Made by a program: the position numbers and the translations under genes. 64,000 bases of DNA from Nocardia huaxiensis (lineage in GTDB: Bacteria > Actinomycetota > Actinomycetes > Mycobacteriales > Mycobacteriaceae). Location: contig NZ_CP059399.1 in NCBI RefSeq assembly GCF_013744875.1, positions 4,464,001 through 4,528,000 of the forward strand. The letters are read 5' to 3'. Shown piece after piece: positions 53,926 to 63,356 of this stretch; position 1 is the first letter of the stretch, and the number at the start of each line of letters is the position of its first letter. Under the pieces are notes generated by a model. It saw only the letters and a program-made list of their open reading frames with translations. It had not been told where the DNA came from and did not search any database.

Positions 53926-56310
53926 CTACATGCGGGTGGCCGCCGAGAAGGTGACCGCGGGCAGCCGCACCGACATGCGCACCCGGGTGCCGGGGCCGAC
54001 GTGGTCGATATCGAGCTGGTCGGTGAGCGCCCGCATCATGGCGATGCCGCGCCCGCGATGCCCGGGATCGACCGGTAGCGGCCGCCAGATGCCCGCGTCG
54101 GAGACCTCGATGGTGAGGGTGTCCAGATCGCAGGAGGCGCTCAGGACGACCTGTCCGCGATCACTCTGCAGATACGCGTGCTCGATGCTGTTGGTGCAGG
54201 CCTCGTTGGCGGCTGCGATGAGGTCGATGGCCATATCGTGCGGCACCGCCGCGCCCGCCAGCCAGGAGCGCAGTTCCCGGCGGATGCGGGACAGCTGCTG
54301 GGCCTCGGCGCGCACCTCGACCCGCAGCGGGCCGGGCGGTTGCCGGTAGACCACCATGGCGACATCGTCGTCGTAGCCGCCCTCGGGTCGCAGCCGCGAC
54401 AGCACCGCGTCGGCGACCTCGCGCGGCAATTGCCCTGCCATGCCGGACAATTCGTCGGCCAGCTCGATGAATCGCTCATTGATGTCGACGCCGCGCTGCT
54501 CGACCAGGCCGTCGGTGAACAGCACCAACGTGGAGCCGGGCGCCATGGCGGTGGTGGCCTCCGGGCGGCGTGGCAGTTCGAAGGTGGCCAGCGGCACCGC
54601 GCGCCCGCCTTCCAGCAATCTGCCCTGTTTCCCGGGCTCGGCGAGAATGGGCGGCATGTGCCCGGCGCTGGAGTAGCGCACCAGCCCGCGCACGGGATCC
54701 AGGATGGCCGCGCACACGGTGGTGCACATGGCTCCCGGAATCCGCGCCGCGACCGTGTCCAGTTCGGCGAGCAGCTGGGCGGGTCCGGCGCCGCGCAGCA
54801 GCAATGCCCGTGCGGCGGTACGCAATTGGCCCATGACCACGGCGGCCGAGAGCCCGCGCCCGACGCAGTCGCCGACCACCACGCCGATGGTGCCATTGGC
54901 CAGCCGCACCACGTCGTACCAGTCGCCGCCGATCTCCAGGGGCGGCAGCGCCGGTTCGTAGTGCACCGAGAACCGCGGCGGCAGTTCGATGGGACCGAGC
55001 ATGGCGCGCTGCAGGGTCAGGGAGGTCGAGCGCGCCTGATCGAAATTGCGCGCCCGCTGCACGGCCAGGCTCAAATGCCCGACCAGCAGGGAGAACAGCG
55101 CCCAGTCGCCGGGGGTGATGGCGCGCGGCGCGGCGAAGCGCAGCCACAGCGCCGAATCCCCGGCCTCGCCCAGCGGCGCGACAATGCCCTCGGAGCTCGA
55201 ATCCCCTTCGGGGATGGCGAACATGGTGCGTCCGGGCCGCAGTCGCGCGCGATCCAGCAGCGCGCGAGCGCGCGCGTCGAGCACCTGCCGGGTCTCCGCG
55301 CCCGCCGGGATGCCCGATGCCCCGCCGTGCACGCTGGCCGGTCCGGTCGCGGATTGCCGTGTGCGCCTGATGGGTTCGGTGTAGGCGGTGTCGTCATCCG
55401 AACGGCGGGAACCGGTTTCGTGATGCACCGGTTCGAACCAGACCTCGTCCGGTTTCGGGATGTCCTCGGAGACATACAGTTCCGGCCCGGTGTGCCGGTT
55501 CGGCCACACCGAGACCACGGCCGCCTCCGCCCCGACCGCGCGCCGCAGCTCCTCGAGCCCGACGGTGAGCACCTCCACCACGCTGGTGGCCGCGCCGACG
55601 GCGGTGGCCAGCCGCGAGACCGCCTGATCCCGCGCCTGCGCATCGTGTTCGGCGGTGACGTCGCGGATGGTGCCGACGAAAATGCGTTCGCCGTTCTCGG
55701 GTTTCACCAGTGAGCTGGTGCTGACCGCGAGCCACAGCTGCCGGCCGTCGCGATGGCGGATGGGCATGACGAAGCGCGCGGCATCGGTGCCCAGTTCCGG
55801 ATAGCGCGGCGCTTCGGGGAGGGTCCAGGGGTGCGGCAGCGCGTACGGGACACCATCGGGGCCGTAGCCGGTGAGCGCCCCGAATGCCGAGTTCACCTCG
55901 ACGAGCGTGCCCGCCGCGTCGACGACGAAGAATCCGTCCTGCAGCGATTCGACCAGCGCGGTGCGGAAGGCGTCGCGGCCCGCGAGATCGTCTGCGCGCG
56001 AACGTTGTTGCTCGTACCGGCGGGTGCCGTCGAGGAAGCCGCGAGTGGCCACATCCAGCGCGGCCATGGTCTGCAGCAGGAATTCCAGCGCCGCCTCGGA
56101 GCGGTCGGTGCTGCCGGGGGAGGGGTGCAGCCCCTCCCATTCCAGAATCCGGAAGTGGTGCTCGGTCAGATCCAGAATGCTGACGCCCTCGACGAGCGCC
56201 CGCCGCCCCAGCTCGTACCCTTCGGCCAGGGTGTTCTGATTCGGCGAGTGCAGGTGCGCCCGCAGCGCGGCGGTGTACGCCTCGCGGAAGGCCGCCAGCA
56301 CCGCGCTCAT
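53926..56310 (-). CDS. RsbU-type SpoIIE phosphatase with PAS, GAF and HATPase domains
   Basis: A 794-residue multidomain stress-signalling protein. In order: an RsbU-like N-terminal helical domain (about 1-95), a PAS domain (about 112-235, DGFFVVDAAGTLVEVNSAFGALTGY), a GAF-like region (about 240-440), a PP2C-type SpoIIE phosphatase (about 455-665, GGDWYDVVRLANGTIGVVVGDCVGRG and VLFTDGLVEQR, DDDVAMVV) and an anti-sigma-type HATPase (about 670-790, AANEACTNSIEHAY). Phosphatase and kinase in one chain would both phosphorylate and dephosphorylate a STAS antagonist. It is downstream of rsbX by 141 bp and upstream of the STAS gene. The N-terminus resembles RsbU that binds RsbT. Confidence 0.9.
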   Translation of the reverse strand: MSAVLAAFREAYTAALRAHLHSPNQNTLAEGYELGRRALVEGVSILDLTEHHFRILEWEGLHPSPGSTDRSEAALEFLLQTMAALDVATRGFLDGTRRYEQQRSRADDLAGRDAFRTALVESLQDGFFVVDAAGTLVEVNSAFGALTGYGPDGVPYALPHPWTLPEAPRYPELGTDAARFVMPIRHRDGRQLWLAVSTSSLVKPENGERIFVGTIRDVTAEHDAQARDQAVSRLATAVGAATSVVEVLTVGLEELRRAVGAEAAVVSVWPNRHTGPELYVSEDIPKPDEVWFEPVHHETGSRRSDDDTAYTEPIRRTRQSATGPASVHGGASGIPAGAETRQVLDARARALLDRARLRPGRTMFAIPEGDSSSEGIVAPLGEAGDSALWLRFAAPRAITPGDWALFSLLVGHLSLAVQRARNFDQARSTSLTLQRAMLGPIELPPRFSVHYEPALPPLEIGGDWYDVVRLANGTIGVVVGDCVGRGLSAAVVMGQLRTAARALLLRGAGPAQLLAELDTVAARIPGAMCTTVCAAILDPVRGLVRYSSAGHMPPILAEPGKQGRLLEGGRAVPLATFELPRRPEATTAMAPGSTLVLFTDGLVEQRGVDINERFIELADELSGMAGQLPREVADAVLSRLRPEGGYDDDVAMVVYRQPPGPLRVEVRAEAQQLSRIRRELRSWLAGAAVPHDMAIDLIAAANEACTNSIEHAYLQSDRGQVVLSASCDLDTLTIEVSDAGIWRPLPVDPGHRGRGIAMMRALTDQLDIDHVGPGTRVRMSVRLPAVTFSAATRM

Positions 56311-56451
56311 GCCGTGCCCTCCCCGTACCCGCGCCGAATGGTGTGCGCCGCATCGGTATTGCGGACGGCGCGGGGTCGCGCCTCCGGGCCGTTGCTGCCG
56401 GAGCCCTCGTCATTGAGGACGAACCGGAGGTTCATGCCAAGCCCCAGCCCT

Positions 56452-57108
56452 TCATGCCGGATCCGAATGTGCGGGTAGCGCATGGGAACTGGAGTGCCCA
56501 CGATGACGGGCCGCCAAAACAAGAGCGTCGTCGGTGTCCTTGGCGTGCTTGGCCAGAATGTCCGCCGTGATCTCGGAGGTCGGTTTGGCCAGGTCGATGC
56601 CGTCGGCGAAATCGCTGGTGATGCCGTCGGTCGACATGAGCAGCAGATCACCCGGCCGCACCGGCACCGTCTGCGGTTGCAGATTGGGCGGCAGCAGGTA
56701 GCCGACGATGCCGCCGGACAGCAGGGCGGCCGACCGCACGGCAGGCTTGCCGGGGGCCGCGGCCACCACGCGGGAGTCCACATTGCCGACGCCGAGCCAG
56801 TGCAGTTTCTCGCCGGAGTCGAAGAGCGCCAGGGTGACTGCCGCACCGCGGGTGTCGGCCATGGCGCGATGACACAGCAGGATCAGCACATCCAGGGGTT
56901 CGGCGCGGTTCTCCGAAAGCACCTGCGCCGCACGGTCGGACGCGTCGGCGGCGGCGGCCCCGTGGCCGAGTCCGTCCAGCACCGCGAACAGCACCGAGCC
57001 CCCGCCCGCGTCAAGAATGACCGATCGGTCGCCCGACACGCGCTGCCCGGGTAGCGCGCGTCCGGCCACGGCCCATTCGACCGCGCCGATGTATCCGTCC
57101 TCACGCAC
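56452..57108 (-). CDS. rsbX: RsbX-type PP2C-family phosphatase of the stressosome operon
   Basis: A 218-residue SpoIIE-like single-domain phosphatase. VLFAVLDGLGHGAAAADASDRA holds the metal-binding aspartate and glycine motif; later LLLMSTDGITSDF is the second metal site. RsbX dephosphorylates RsbS and RsbR to reset the stressosome. The GTG at 57108 overlaps the rsbT stop region by eight bases. Confidence 0.87.
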   Translation of the reverse strand: MREDGYIGAVEWAVAGRALPGQRVSGDRSVILDAGGGSVLFAVLDGLGHGAAAADASDRAAQVLSENRAEPLDVLILLCHRAMADTRGAAVTLALFDSGEKLHWLGVGNVDSRVVAAAPGKPAVRSAALLSGGIVGYLLPPNLQPQTVPVRPGDLLLMSTDGITSDFADGIDLAKPTSEITADILAKHAKDTDDALVLAARHRGHSSSHALPAHSDPA

Positions 57109-57520
57109 TGGCGGGCACCCACTTCCACATTTCGACGAGTGTGCCGTGGCCCGGCGTGGATTTGATGATGAGGCCGTCCATGAGGCGGCGTGCGCCGGGC
57201 AGGCCCAATCCGAGGCCGCGTCCGGTGGAGTAGCCGTCTTCGAGTGCCCGGTCGATGTCGAGGATTCCGGGGCCCTGATCCTGGGCCTGCACCACCATGG
57301 AGCGGCGGCCCTCGCGGTCCTGGATCATGAGCCGGATCTCCCCGGTGCCCGCGTAACTCGTGATATTGCGTGCCACTTCGGAAATGGCGGTGGCGATCAT
57401 GGTGCGATCGGACAGCGAGAAACCGAGTTTGGCTGCCAACTCGAGCCCCGCCTGCCGTGCGGTCACGATGTCATTGGACACCTTCACCGCGATCACCACG
57501 TTCTCAGCGGCCACGATCAC
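57101..57520 (-). CDS. rsbT: RsbT-type HATPase (stressosome switch kinase)
   Basis: A 139-residue GHKL-ATPase serine kinase. ISEVARNITSYAGTGEI (N box), AQDQGPGI (G1 box), and GLGLPGARRLMD (G2) are intact. RsbT is held by RsbRS and, when released, activates RsbU. The GTG at 57520 overlaps rsbS by 17 bp, so the genes are translationally coupled. Confidence 0.93.
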   Translation of the reverse strand: MIVAAENVVIAVKVSNDIVTARQAGLELAAKLGFSLSDRTMIATAISEVARNITSYAGTGEIRLMIQDREGRRSMVVQAQDQGPGILDIDRALEDGYSTGRGLGLGLPGARRLMDGLIIKSTPGHGTLVEMWKWVPASA

Positions 57521-57893
57521 GACCGTCTCGTCGACTGCGGTCGGGGACTTGCCGGTTGAGCCAGGCCAATCCTTCCTCGAGATCGAGGGCGGTGTGCATG
57601 TCCTCGAAGGTCAGACCGAGTTGGACCATGGCGAACGCGACTTCGGGTTGCAGGCCCACGATGACCGTTTCCGCGCCGCGCAGCTTGGTCATGTGGGCGA
57701 TGGTACGCAGCGATCTGGCGGCGAAGGAGTCCATTACGTCGATTGCCGTGAGGTCCACGACAATTCCCTGCGCGCGGTACTTGCTGACGTACTTCATCAG
57801 ATCGTCCTGCAAGCGTTCGGTATCGGCGTCGGTGAGCGCTGCCTGCACCGACGCGATGAGATAGGTGCCCTGTTTGAGGATGGGTACCGGCAT
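57504..57893 (-). CDS. rsbS: RsbS-type STAS protein
   Basis: A 129-residue single STAS domain. IVVDLTAIDVMDSFAARSLRTIAH carries the conserved D-S-F with the serine phosphorylated by RsbT. The C-terminal 13 residues are Arg/Asp-rich. It builds the stressosome core with RsbR. It is 15 bp from rsbR. Confidence 0.93.
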   Translation of the reverse strand: MPVPILKQGTYLIASVQAALTDADTERLQDDLMKYVSKYRAQGIVVDLTAIDVMDSFAARSLRTIAHMTKLRGAETVIVGLQPEVAFAMVQLGLTFEDMHTALDLEEGLAWLNRQVPDRSRRDGRDRGR

Positions 57894-57908
57894 CAGCCCT
57901 GCCCCGGC

Positions 57909-58802
57909 TTACCTTCCGTCGCGGTCGGTGACACGCGACACCTCGTAGCCGAGCAGTCGCTCCGCCTCTTCGATACCACCCTGGAGGTCACCGACGGCGT
58001 TCATCTTGGACAGGTCCAGGCCGATGGTGACGAGGGTGAGGGCGATCTCGGAGGACAGGCCGGTGATGATGACGCTGGCGCCCATGAGGCCGGACGCGTC
58101 GACGGTCTGCACCAGGTGGTTGGCCACGGTGGAGTCGATGGCCGGCACACCGGTGATGTCGATGACGACGACCTTGGCGCGGTTGGCGCGAATGGCGCGC
58201 AGCAACTGTTCGGTGAGCTGCCGGGCGCGTTGCGAATCCAGCACGCCGATGATGGGGAGGATCAGCAGCTGCTCGCGCACCTGGAGCACGGGCGTCGACA
58301 GCTCGCGAATCGCCTCCTGCTGCTGGCGGATAACGCGCTCGCGTTCCTGAACGAACGACACGCCTACGGTATTCGCGATGCGGTTGGCGGCGGGTTCGTA
58401 GGCGTCCAGAACCTGGTTCAGCAGTTCGAAATTCGTCTGGTACTTCTCGAACAGCGAGCGCGCCAGCACATCTCGGAGGAGGAGCACGATGCCGAGGACC
58501 TCGTCGGTCTCGACGCCTCGGGGGATGATGCGTTCGGACAGGTCGCGGGCGTAGGCCTGCAGGGCTTCGACGCTACCGGTTTCGAGCACCTCGACGTAGT
58601 TGTCGAAGATCGAGGTGGCTTCGGAGAAGATTTCCTCCGGGGTCATGGCGGTCAGGAGCTGGGCGTCGGTAATGCGACGGGCCCATTCCTCGCGCAGTTC
58701 GGTGCGATTCTGCCGCAGGTGCTCGACCAGCTGCGGGAGCAGATTGTCGAGGTTGCCCGCGGGCAGCGCATCTCGCGAGAGGCCGATTGACACGTCGGAC
58801 AT
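57909..58802 (-). CDS. rsbR: RsbR-type stressosome scaffold/sensor
   Basis: A 297-residue protein with an all-helical, globin-like N-terminal sensor domain (about 1-150) and a C-terminal STAS domain. The linker EAIRELSTPVLQV and the STAS strands LLILPIIGVLDSQRARQLTEQLL, VIDITGVPAIDSTVANHLVQTV are typical. The two sites that RsbT phosphorylates in Bacillus RsbRA correspond to the serine of LDSQ and the S/T of IDST. The first gene of a complete rsbR-S-T-X operon, under a SigB/F-type promoter. Start ATG 58802. Confidence 0.93.
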   Translation of the reverse strand: MSDVSIGLSRDALPAGNLDNLLPQLVEHLRQNRTELREEWARRITDAQLLTAMTPEEIFSEATSIFDNYVEVLETGSVEALQAYARDLSERIIPRGVETDEVLGIVLLLRDVLARSLFEKYQTNFELLNQVLDAYEPAANRIANTVGVSFVQERERVIRQQQEAIRELSTPVLQVREQLLILPIIGVLDSQRARQLTEQLLRAIRANRAKVVVIDITGVPAIDSTVANHLVQTVDASGLMGASVIITGLSSEIALTLVTIGLDLSKMNAVGDLQGGIEEAERLLGYEVSRVTDRDGR

Positions 58803-58931
58803 GGAAACTCCTGCCCCTTTCGCTAAGGCCAGGTCGGGTGCTCACTTCTGTGGCCGGCTTCCGGAACGCCCGAAGTAGCCGACCGTGTGCTCGGTGCCGA
58901 CCGCCGTCGCAAGCCGGTCCCGAGCCTAGTC

Positions 58932-58959
58932 TTACCCAGTACCCGATGTCTGCCAAACC
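58932..58959 (-). promoter_or_regulatory. SigB/SigF-type promoter upstream of rsbR
   Basis: On the minus strand GGTTT (-35) is separated by 17 bases from GGGTAA (-10), the pattern of stress sigma SigF/SigB promoters in actinomycetes (GTTT-N14-17-GGGTAT). A second GGGTAC lies nine bases after GTTT and is too close. The start codon of rsbR lies about 130 bp downstream. Confidence 0.6.
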
Positions 58960-58995
58960 AAACGCCGGTGCGATGAGATTTCAAATGAGATTGCA

Positions 58996-59499
58996 TCAGG
59001 TGGGATTTCGGGTCGCCGGTCTTCGGTGATGCGCCAGCAAGGTGTCGTAGATGTCGGCCAGCGCCGCCAGCTGCCCCCGATCGAGCACGTCGATCATGTG
59101 CCTGCGCACGCTGTCCACATGCATGGGCGCCGCCCCCGCTAGCACCTGTTCCCCCTTGTCGGTGAGACATGCGGCGGTGCGCCGGGCATCGTCGGGCACG
59201 GACTCCCGCGCGACCAGTCCGCGCTTCTCCATCCGGGTGATCTGGTGCGAGAGCCGGCTCTGCGACCACTCCAGCACCGAGGCGAGTTCGGCGAAGCTGC
59301 GCCGATGGTCGGGAGCGTCCGCGAGCCGCGCCAGCACGGTGTATTCGACATAGGTGAGGTTGGATTCGCGCAGAGAATCACGTCCGACCGCGGCGGCGAT
59401 GAGGTCGCGGGTGAATACGAATCCCAGCCACGCACGCGTCTCGACATCGTCGAGCCAACGGGGTTCGGTCACGGTTCCACTCCCGGGTTCTGCTGCCAT
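58996..59499 (-). CDS. MarR-family regulator
   Basis: A 167-residue winged-helix protein. The DNA-binding part SFAELASVLEWSQSRLSHQITRMEKRGLVARESVPDDARRTAACLTDKGEQVLAGAAP is clear. The ATG at 59499 follows GGGAGGAA; an in-frame GTG at 59472 would shorten it by nine residues. It is upstream of rsbR, same strand, with a 193-bp gap that holds the rsbR promoter. Its target and ligand are unknown. Confidence 0.88.
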   Translation of the reverse strand: MAAEPGSGTVTEPRWLDDVETRAWLGFVFTRDLIAAAVGRDSLRESNLTYVEYTVLARLADAPDHRRSFAELASVLEWSQSRLSHQITRMEKRGLVARESVPDDARRTAACLTDKGEQVLAGAAPMHVDSVRRHMIDVLDRGQLAALADIYDTLLAHHRRPATRNPT

Positions 59500-59581
59500 G
59501 CTAGTTCCTCCCCGCCGCCGACAAGCACATCCTCACAGGTAACACCCCGTGGGTTGAAGGTGCAACCTGTACCTCTTCGAC

Positions 59582-59767
59582 TCATCGGTCCCGCGGACCG
59601 TTCCAGATTCGCAGCGTGCTCACGATCACACCACCCGTCGCGGTCAGCACGGCCGCACCGGCCTGACCGAAAATGACCAGTACGACGATGGCGCTCACGA
59701 CCACCACGAGAGCGCACAGATCGATCCATCGCCGGGGTCCGGGACGATCGGTCGCGCGTTGCGGCAT
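59582..59767 (-). CDS. Small two-helix membrane protein following the XRE regulator
   Basis: A 61-residue protein with two hydrophobic segments, LCALVVVVSAIVVLVIFGQAG and AVLTATGGVIVSTLRIW, and Arg-rich ends. The ATG at 59767 has an excellent AGGAGG with a spacing of about nine. It starts 23 bp after the XRE gene on the same strand. This slot in many actinomycetes holds a DUF397 or similar partner of a DUF5753 regulator; here it is a membrane peptide. No family is recognised. Confidence 0.6.
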   Translation of the reverse strand: MPQRATDRPGPRRWIDLCALVVVVSAIVVLVIFGQAGAAVLTATGGVIVSTLRIWNGPRDR

Positions 59768-59790
59768 GAGAATTCCTCCTGCATCAGTGT

Positions 59791-60690
59791 TTACGAACCG
59801 AGCACGGTGTGTCGCAGCGCGGTGAGGTGTGCGATGGATTCGGTGGGTCGCATCGCCAGGCATGCGAGTGGCACGAAAGTCTCGCGGTAGCGCTCGGTTT
59901 CGTGGGGCTGGTCGTGGCAATGCGTGCCCGTCAGTAGTCGAACGCACGCCAGATCGGGAAGGCGGCGGTCCTGAAAGCGGAAGTAAGTGAACGAGTGATC
60001 GATCTGGGCCGGTCCGCAGCTGCCGTGGGTCAGAATCTGGACGACGATGTTCGGGCGCTGGGCCACGCGGATGAGATGGTCGAGTTGTTCGCCCCACACC
60101 GTGGATTCGACGATCGGTCGCAGGAGGGCAGCCTCCTCGATCAGTATCCACAGCGTGGGGCCGTCCTTCGCCAGAATGGACCGCTGCGTTCGTAGTCGAG
60201 TGTCGATCTCCTGCTCGACGTCGATGCCGGATCGGTCGCTGTGGGTTCCGGACAGGGTCGCGCGGGCGTATGCGCGGGTTTGCAGAAGATCGGGGATCAC
60301 GCTGTTGGCGTACCGGCGGATCTGCTGGGGGCGGGCCAGATCGAGCAGCGATTGCAACCCGGCGACCTGTGCGGCGCCGCAGGTGTCCGGCCACCATGAA
60401 TGGCTCACGCGCTCTGCCCATGCCAGGTATCGCGGATGATCGCGGTCCGGAACTCGGTACAGGTGGAGGAGTTTGCGGACGTCGCCGTCCTGCCAGCCGA
60501 GCTGTCCGGATTCGAGCTTGCTGATCTTGGAATGATCGAAGTGGATGACTTCGCTCGCGTGTCGCTGTGTTATTCCCTGCGCTTCTCGAAGTCTGCGGAA
60601 TTCTCCGCCGAGGATTGCTGGCAAAGCCCTTGGCTTGCTGGACTTTTGGAGCGGTATCGGCGGTGTGATCCGGCTTCGTGGGTTGTTCAC
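59791..60690 (-). CDS. XRE/DUF5753 (Scr1-type) helix-turn-helix regulator
   Basis: A 299-residue protein with an N-terminal Cro/XRE domain (ILGGEFRRLREAQGITQRHASEVIHFDHSKISKLESGQLGW) and the DUF5753 domain (YANSVIPDLLQTRAYARATL, DTRLRTQRSIL, WILIEEAALLRPIV, VVQILTHGSCG, FTYFRFQDRRLPDLACVRLLTG). Such proteins, common in Streptomyces and Nocardia, are often paired with a DUF397 gene. The GTG at 60690 is supported by the frame but has no clear ribosome site. Confidence 0.88.
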   Translation of the reverse strand: MNNPRSRITPPIPLQKSSKPRALPAILGGEFRRLREAQGITQRHASEVIHFDHSKISKLESGQLGWQDGDVRKLLHLYRVPDRDHPRYLAWAERVSHSWWPDTCGAAQVAGLQSLLDLARPQQIRRYANSVIPDLLQTRAYARATLSGTHSDRSGIDVEQEIDTRLRTQRSILAKDGPTLWILIEEAALLRPIVESTVWGEQLDHLIRVAQRPNIVVQILTHGSCGPAQIDHSFTYFRFQDRRLPDLACVRLLTGTHCHDQPHETERYRETFVPLACLAMRPTESIAHLTALRHTVLGS

Positions 60691-60983
60691 GGGGGTGAGT
60701 CTGGCACGTTGCCGGTGCCCTCCGGAATAGTTTTCATGCGTGCAAATGCAATTGCAAATGCGATGTCGTTTACGTGAAAAGAGAATGATCCGACATATAA
60801 ATGGTGACTGGTCGGTTTCTGGGATGTGGAGATGCCCTGCACCCTCGATGCGAGCGGTCCCGGCGGGATGTGAGCGTGCCCTTAGGTCTGCCTGGTCTCA
60901 GGAGACTGCGCGGCGGTCGATAGAGTCACTCTGCTTGAACCGTTGGCTGACCAGCCCCCAGCCCTGCTCGAGGAGTGCGAAAC
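60691..60983. other. Intergenic region between XRE regulator and fumarase
   Basis: 293 bp without a gene. It is less GC-rich than the rest and contains GCAAATGC twice around TGCAATTGCA (60742-60761), a small dyad/direct repeat that might be the XRE operator. The last part holds the GAGGAG (60970-60975) serving the fumarase start. Confidence 0.4.
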
Positions 60984-62660
<1,677 letters not shown>

Positions 62661-62676
62661 GCCGGAAGGGTATTCG

Positions 62677-63327
62677 ATGCGTGTGCAACGCCGGGCGGCC
62701 GCGATCATGCTGGCCGCGAGTGCGGGTCTGACCGGAGCGGTACTGCCCGCCACCCTCGCCGCACCGGCGGCGCACGCGACACCCGAAGGCGCTCCGGCGG
62801 TGCCCGGCATCGGGGTGATTCCGGCCGCCACCGCCATCGCCGACACCGACGGGCTGGATCCGGCGCTGGCCGCGGCGTATTCGTCGGCCGCGGCGGCCGC
62901 GCAGGCCGAAGGCGTGTCCATGTACATCAACTCCGGATACCGCTCGCCGGGGGAGCAGCAGGTGCTGTGGGAGCAGGGATTGGCCACCTACGGCAGTCCC
63001 GACGAAACCCGCAAATGGGTGCTGCCGCCGGAGGAATCGACCCACGTCTCGGGCAAGGCCATCGATGTGGGGCCGCGTTCGGGCGCGCAGTGGCTGGAGG
63101 ACAACGGCTACCGCTGGGGCCTGTGCCGCACCTTCGACAATGAGTGGTGGCATTTCGAGCGGGTCGGGGCGCCGGGTGCGGCGTGCCCGGCGCGGGTGCC
63201 CGACGCCAGTCAGCGCGGTGTGCCCGCACCGCAGCCGGACAATCGCACTGTCGTTGTGCCGCCGGGACTTCCGCCCGAACTGCAGGCGCTGCTCGAGCAG
63301 CTGCTCAGCGGCGGCAGCGTGCGCTGA
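62677..63327 (+). CDS. Exported VanY-type D-alanyl-D-alanine carboxypeptidase (M15)
   Basis: A 216-residue secreted peptidase. The signal peptide is RRAAAIMLAASAGLTGAVLPATLAAPAAHA. Zinc/substrate motifs: SGYRSPGEQQVLW, STHVSGKAIDVGP (SxHxxGxAxD) and EWWHFERVG. A Pro-rich and Leu-rich C-terminal tail follows (about 180-216). It trims pentapeptides in peptidoglycan. The gene starts 16 bp after the fumarase stop, so co-transcription is possible though the functions differ. Confidence 0.92.
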   Translation: MRVQRRAAAIMLAASAGLTGAVLPATLAAPAAHATPEGAPAVPGIGVIPAATAIADTDGLDPALAAAYSSAAAAAQAEGVSMYINSGYRSPGEQQVLWEQGLATYGSPDETRKWVLPPEESTHVSGKAIDVGPRSGAQWLEDNGYRWGLCRTFDNEWWHFERVGAPGAACPARVPDASQRGVPAPQPDNRTVVVPPGLPPELQALLEQLLSGGSVR

Positions 63328-63356
63328 CGGACCGCCGGTGCGTGCGGCTTCGCGGG

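Noticed and set aside
53926..58802. A sigma factor gene inside the stress block
   Set aside because: No sigma-70 region 2/4 motif was found in any frame of the block or its flanks; the cognate sigma factor must lie elsewhere.
60742..60761. GCAAATGC direct repeats around TGCAATTGCA as an operator
   Set aside because: Short, AT-rich and only one instance; kept as a note in the intergenic entry, not claimed as a site.
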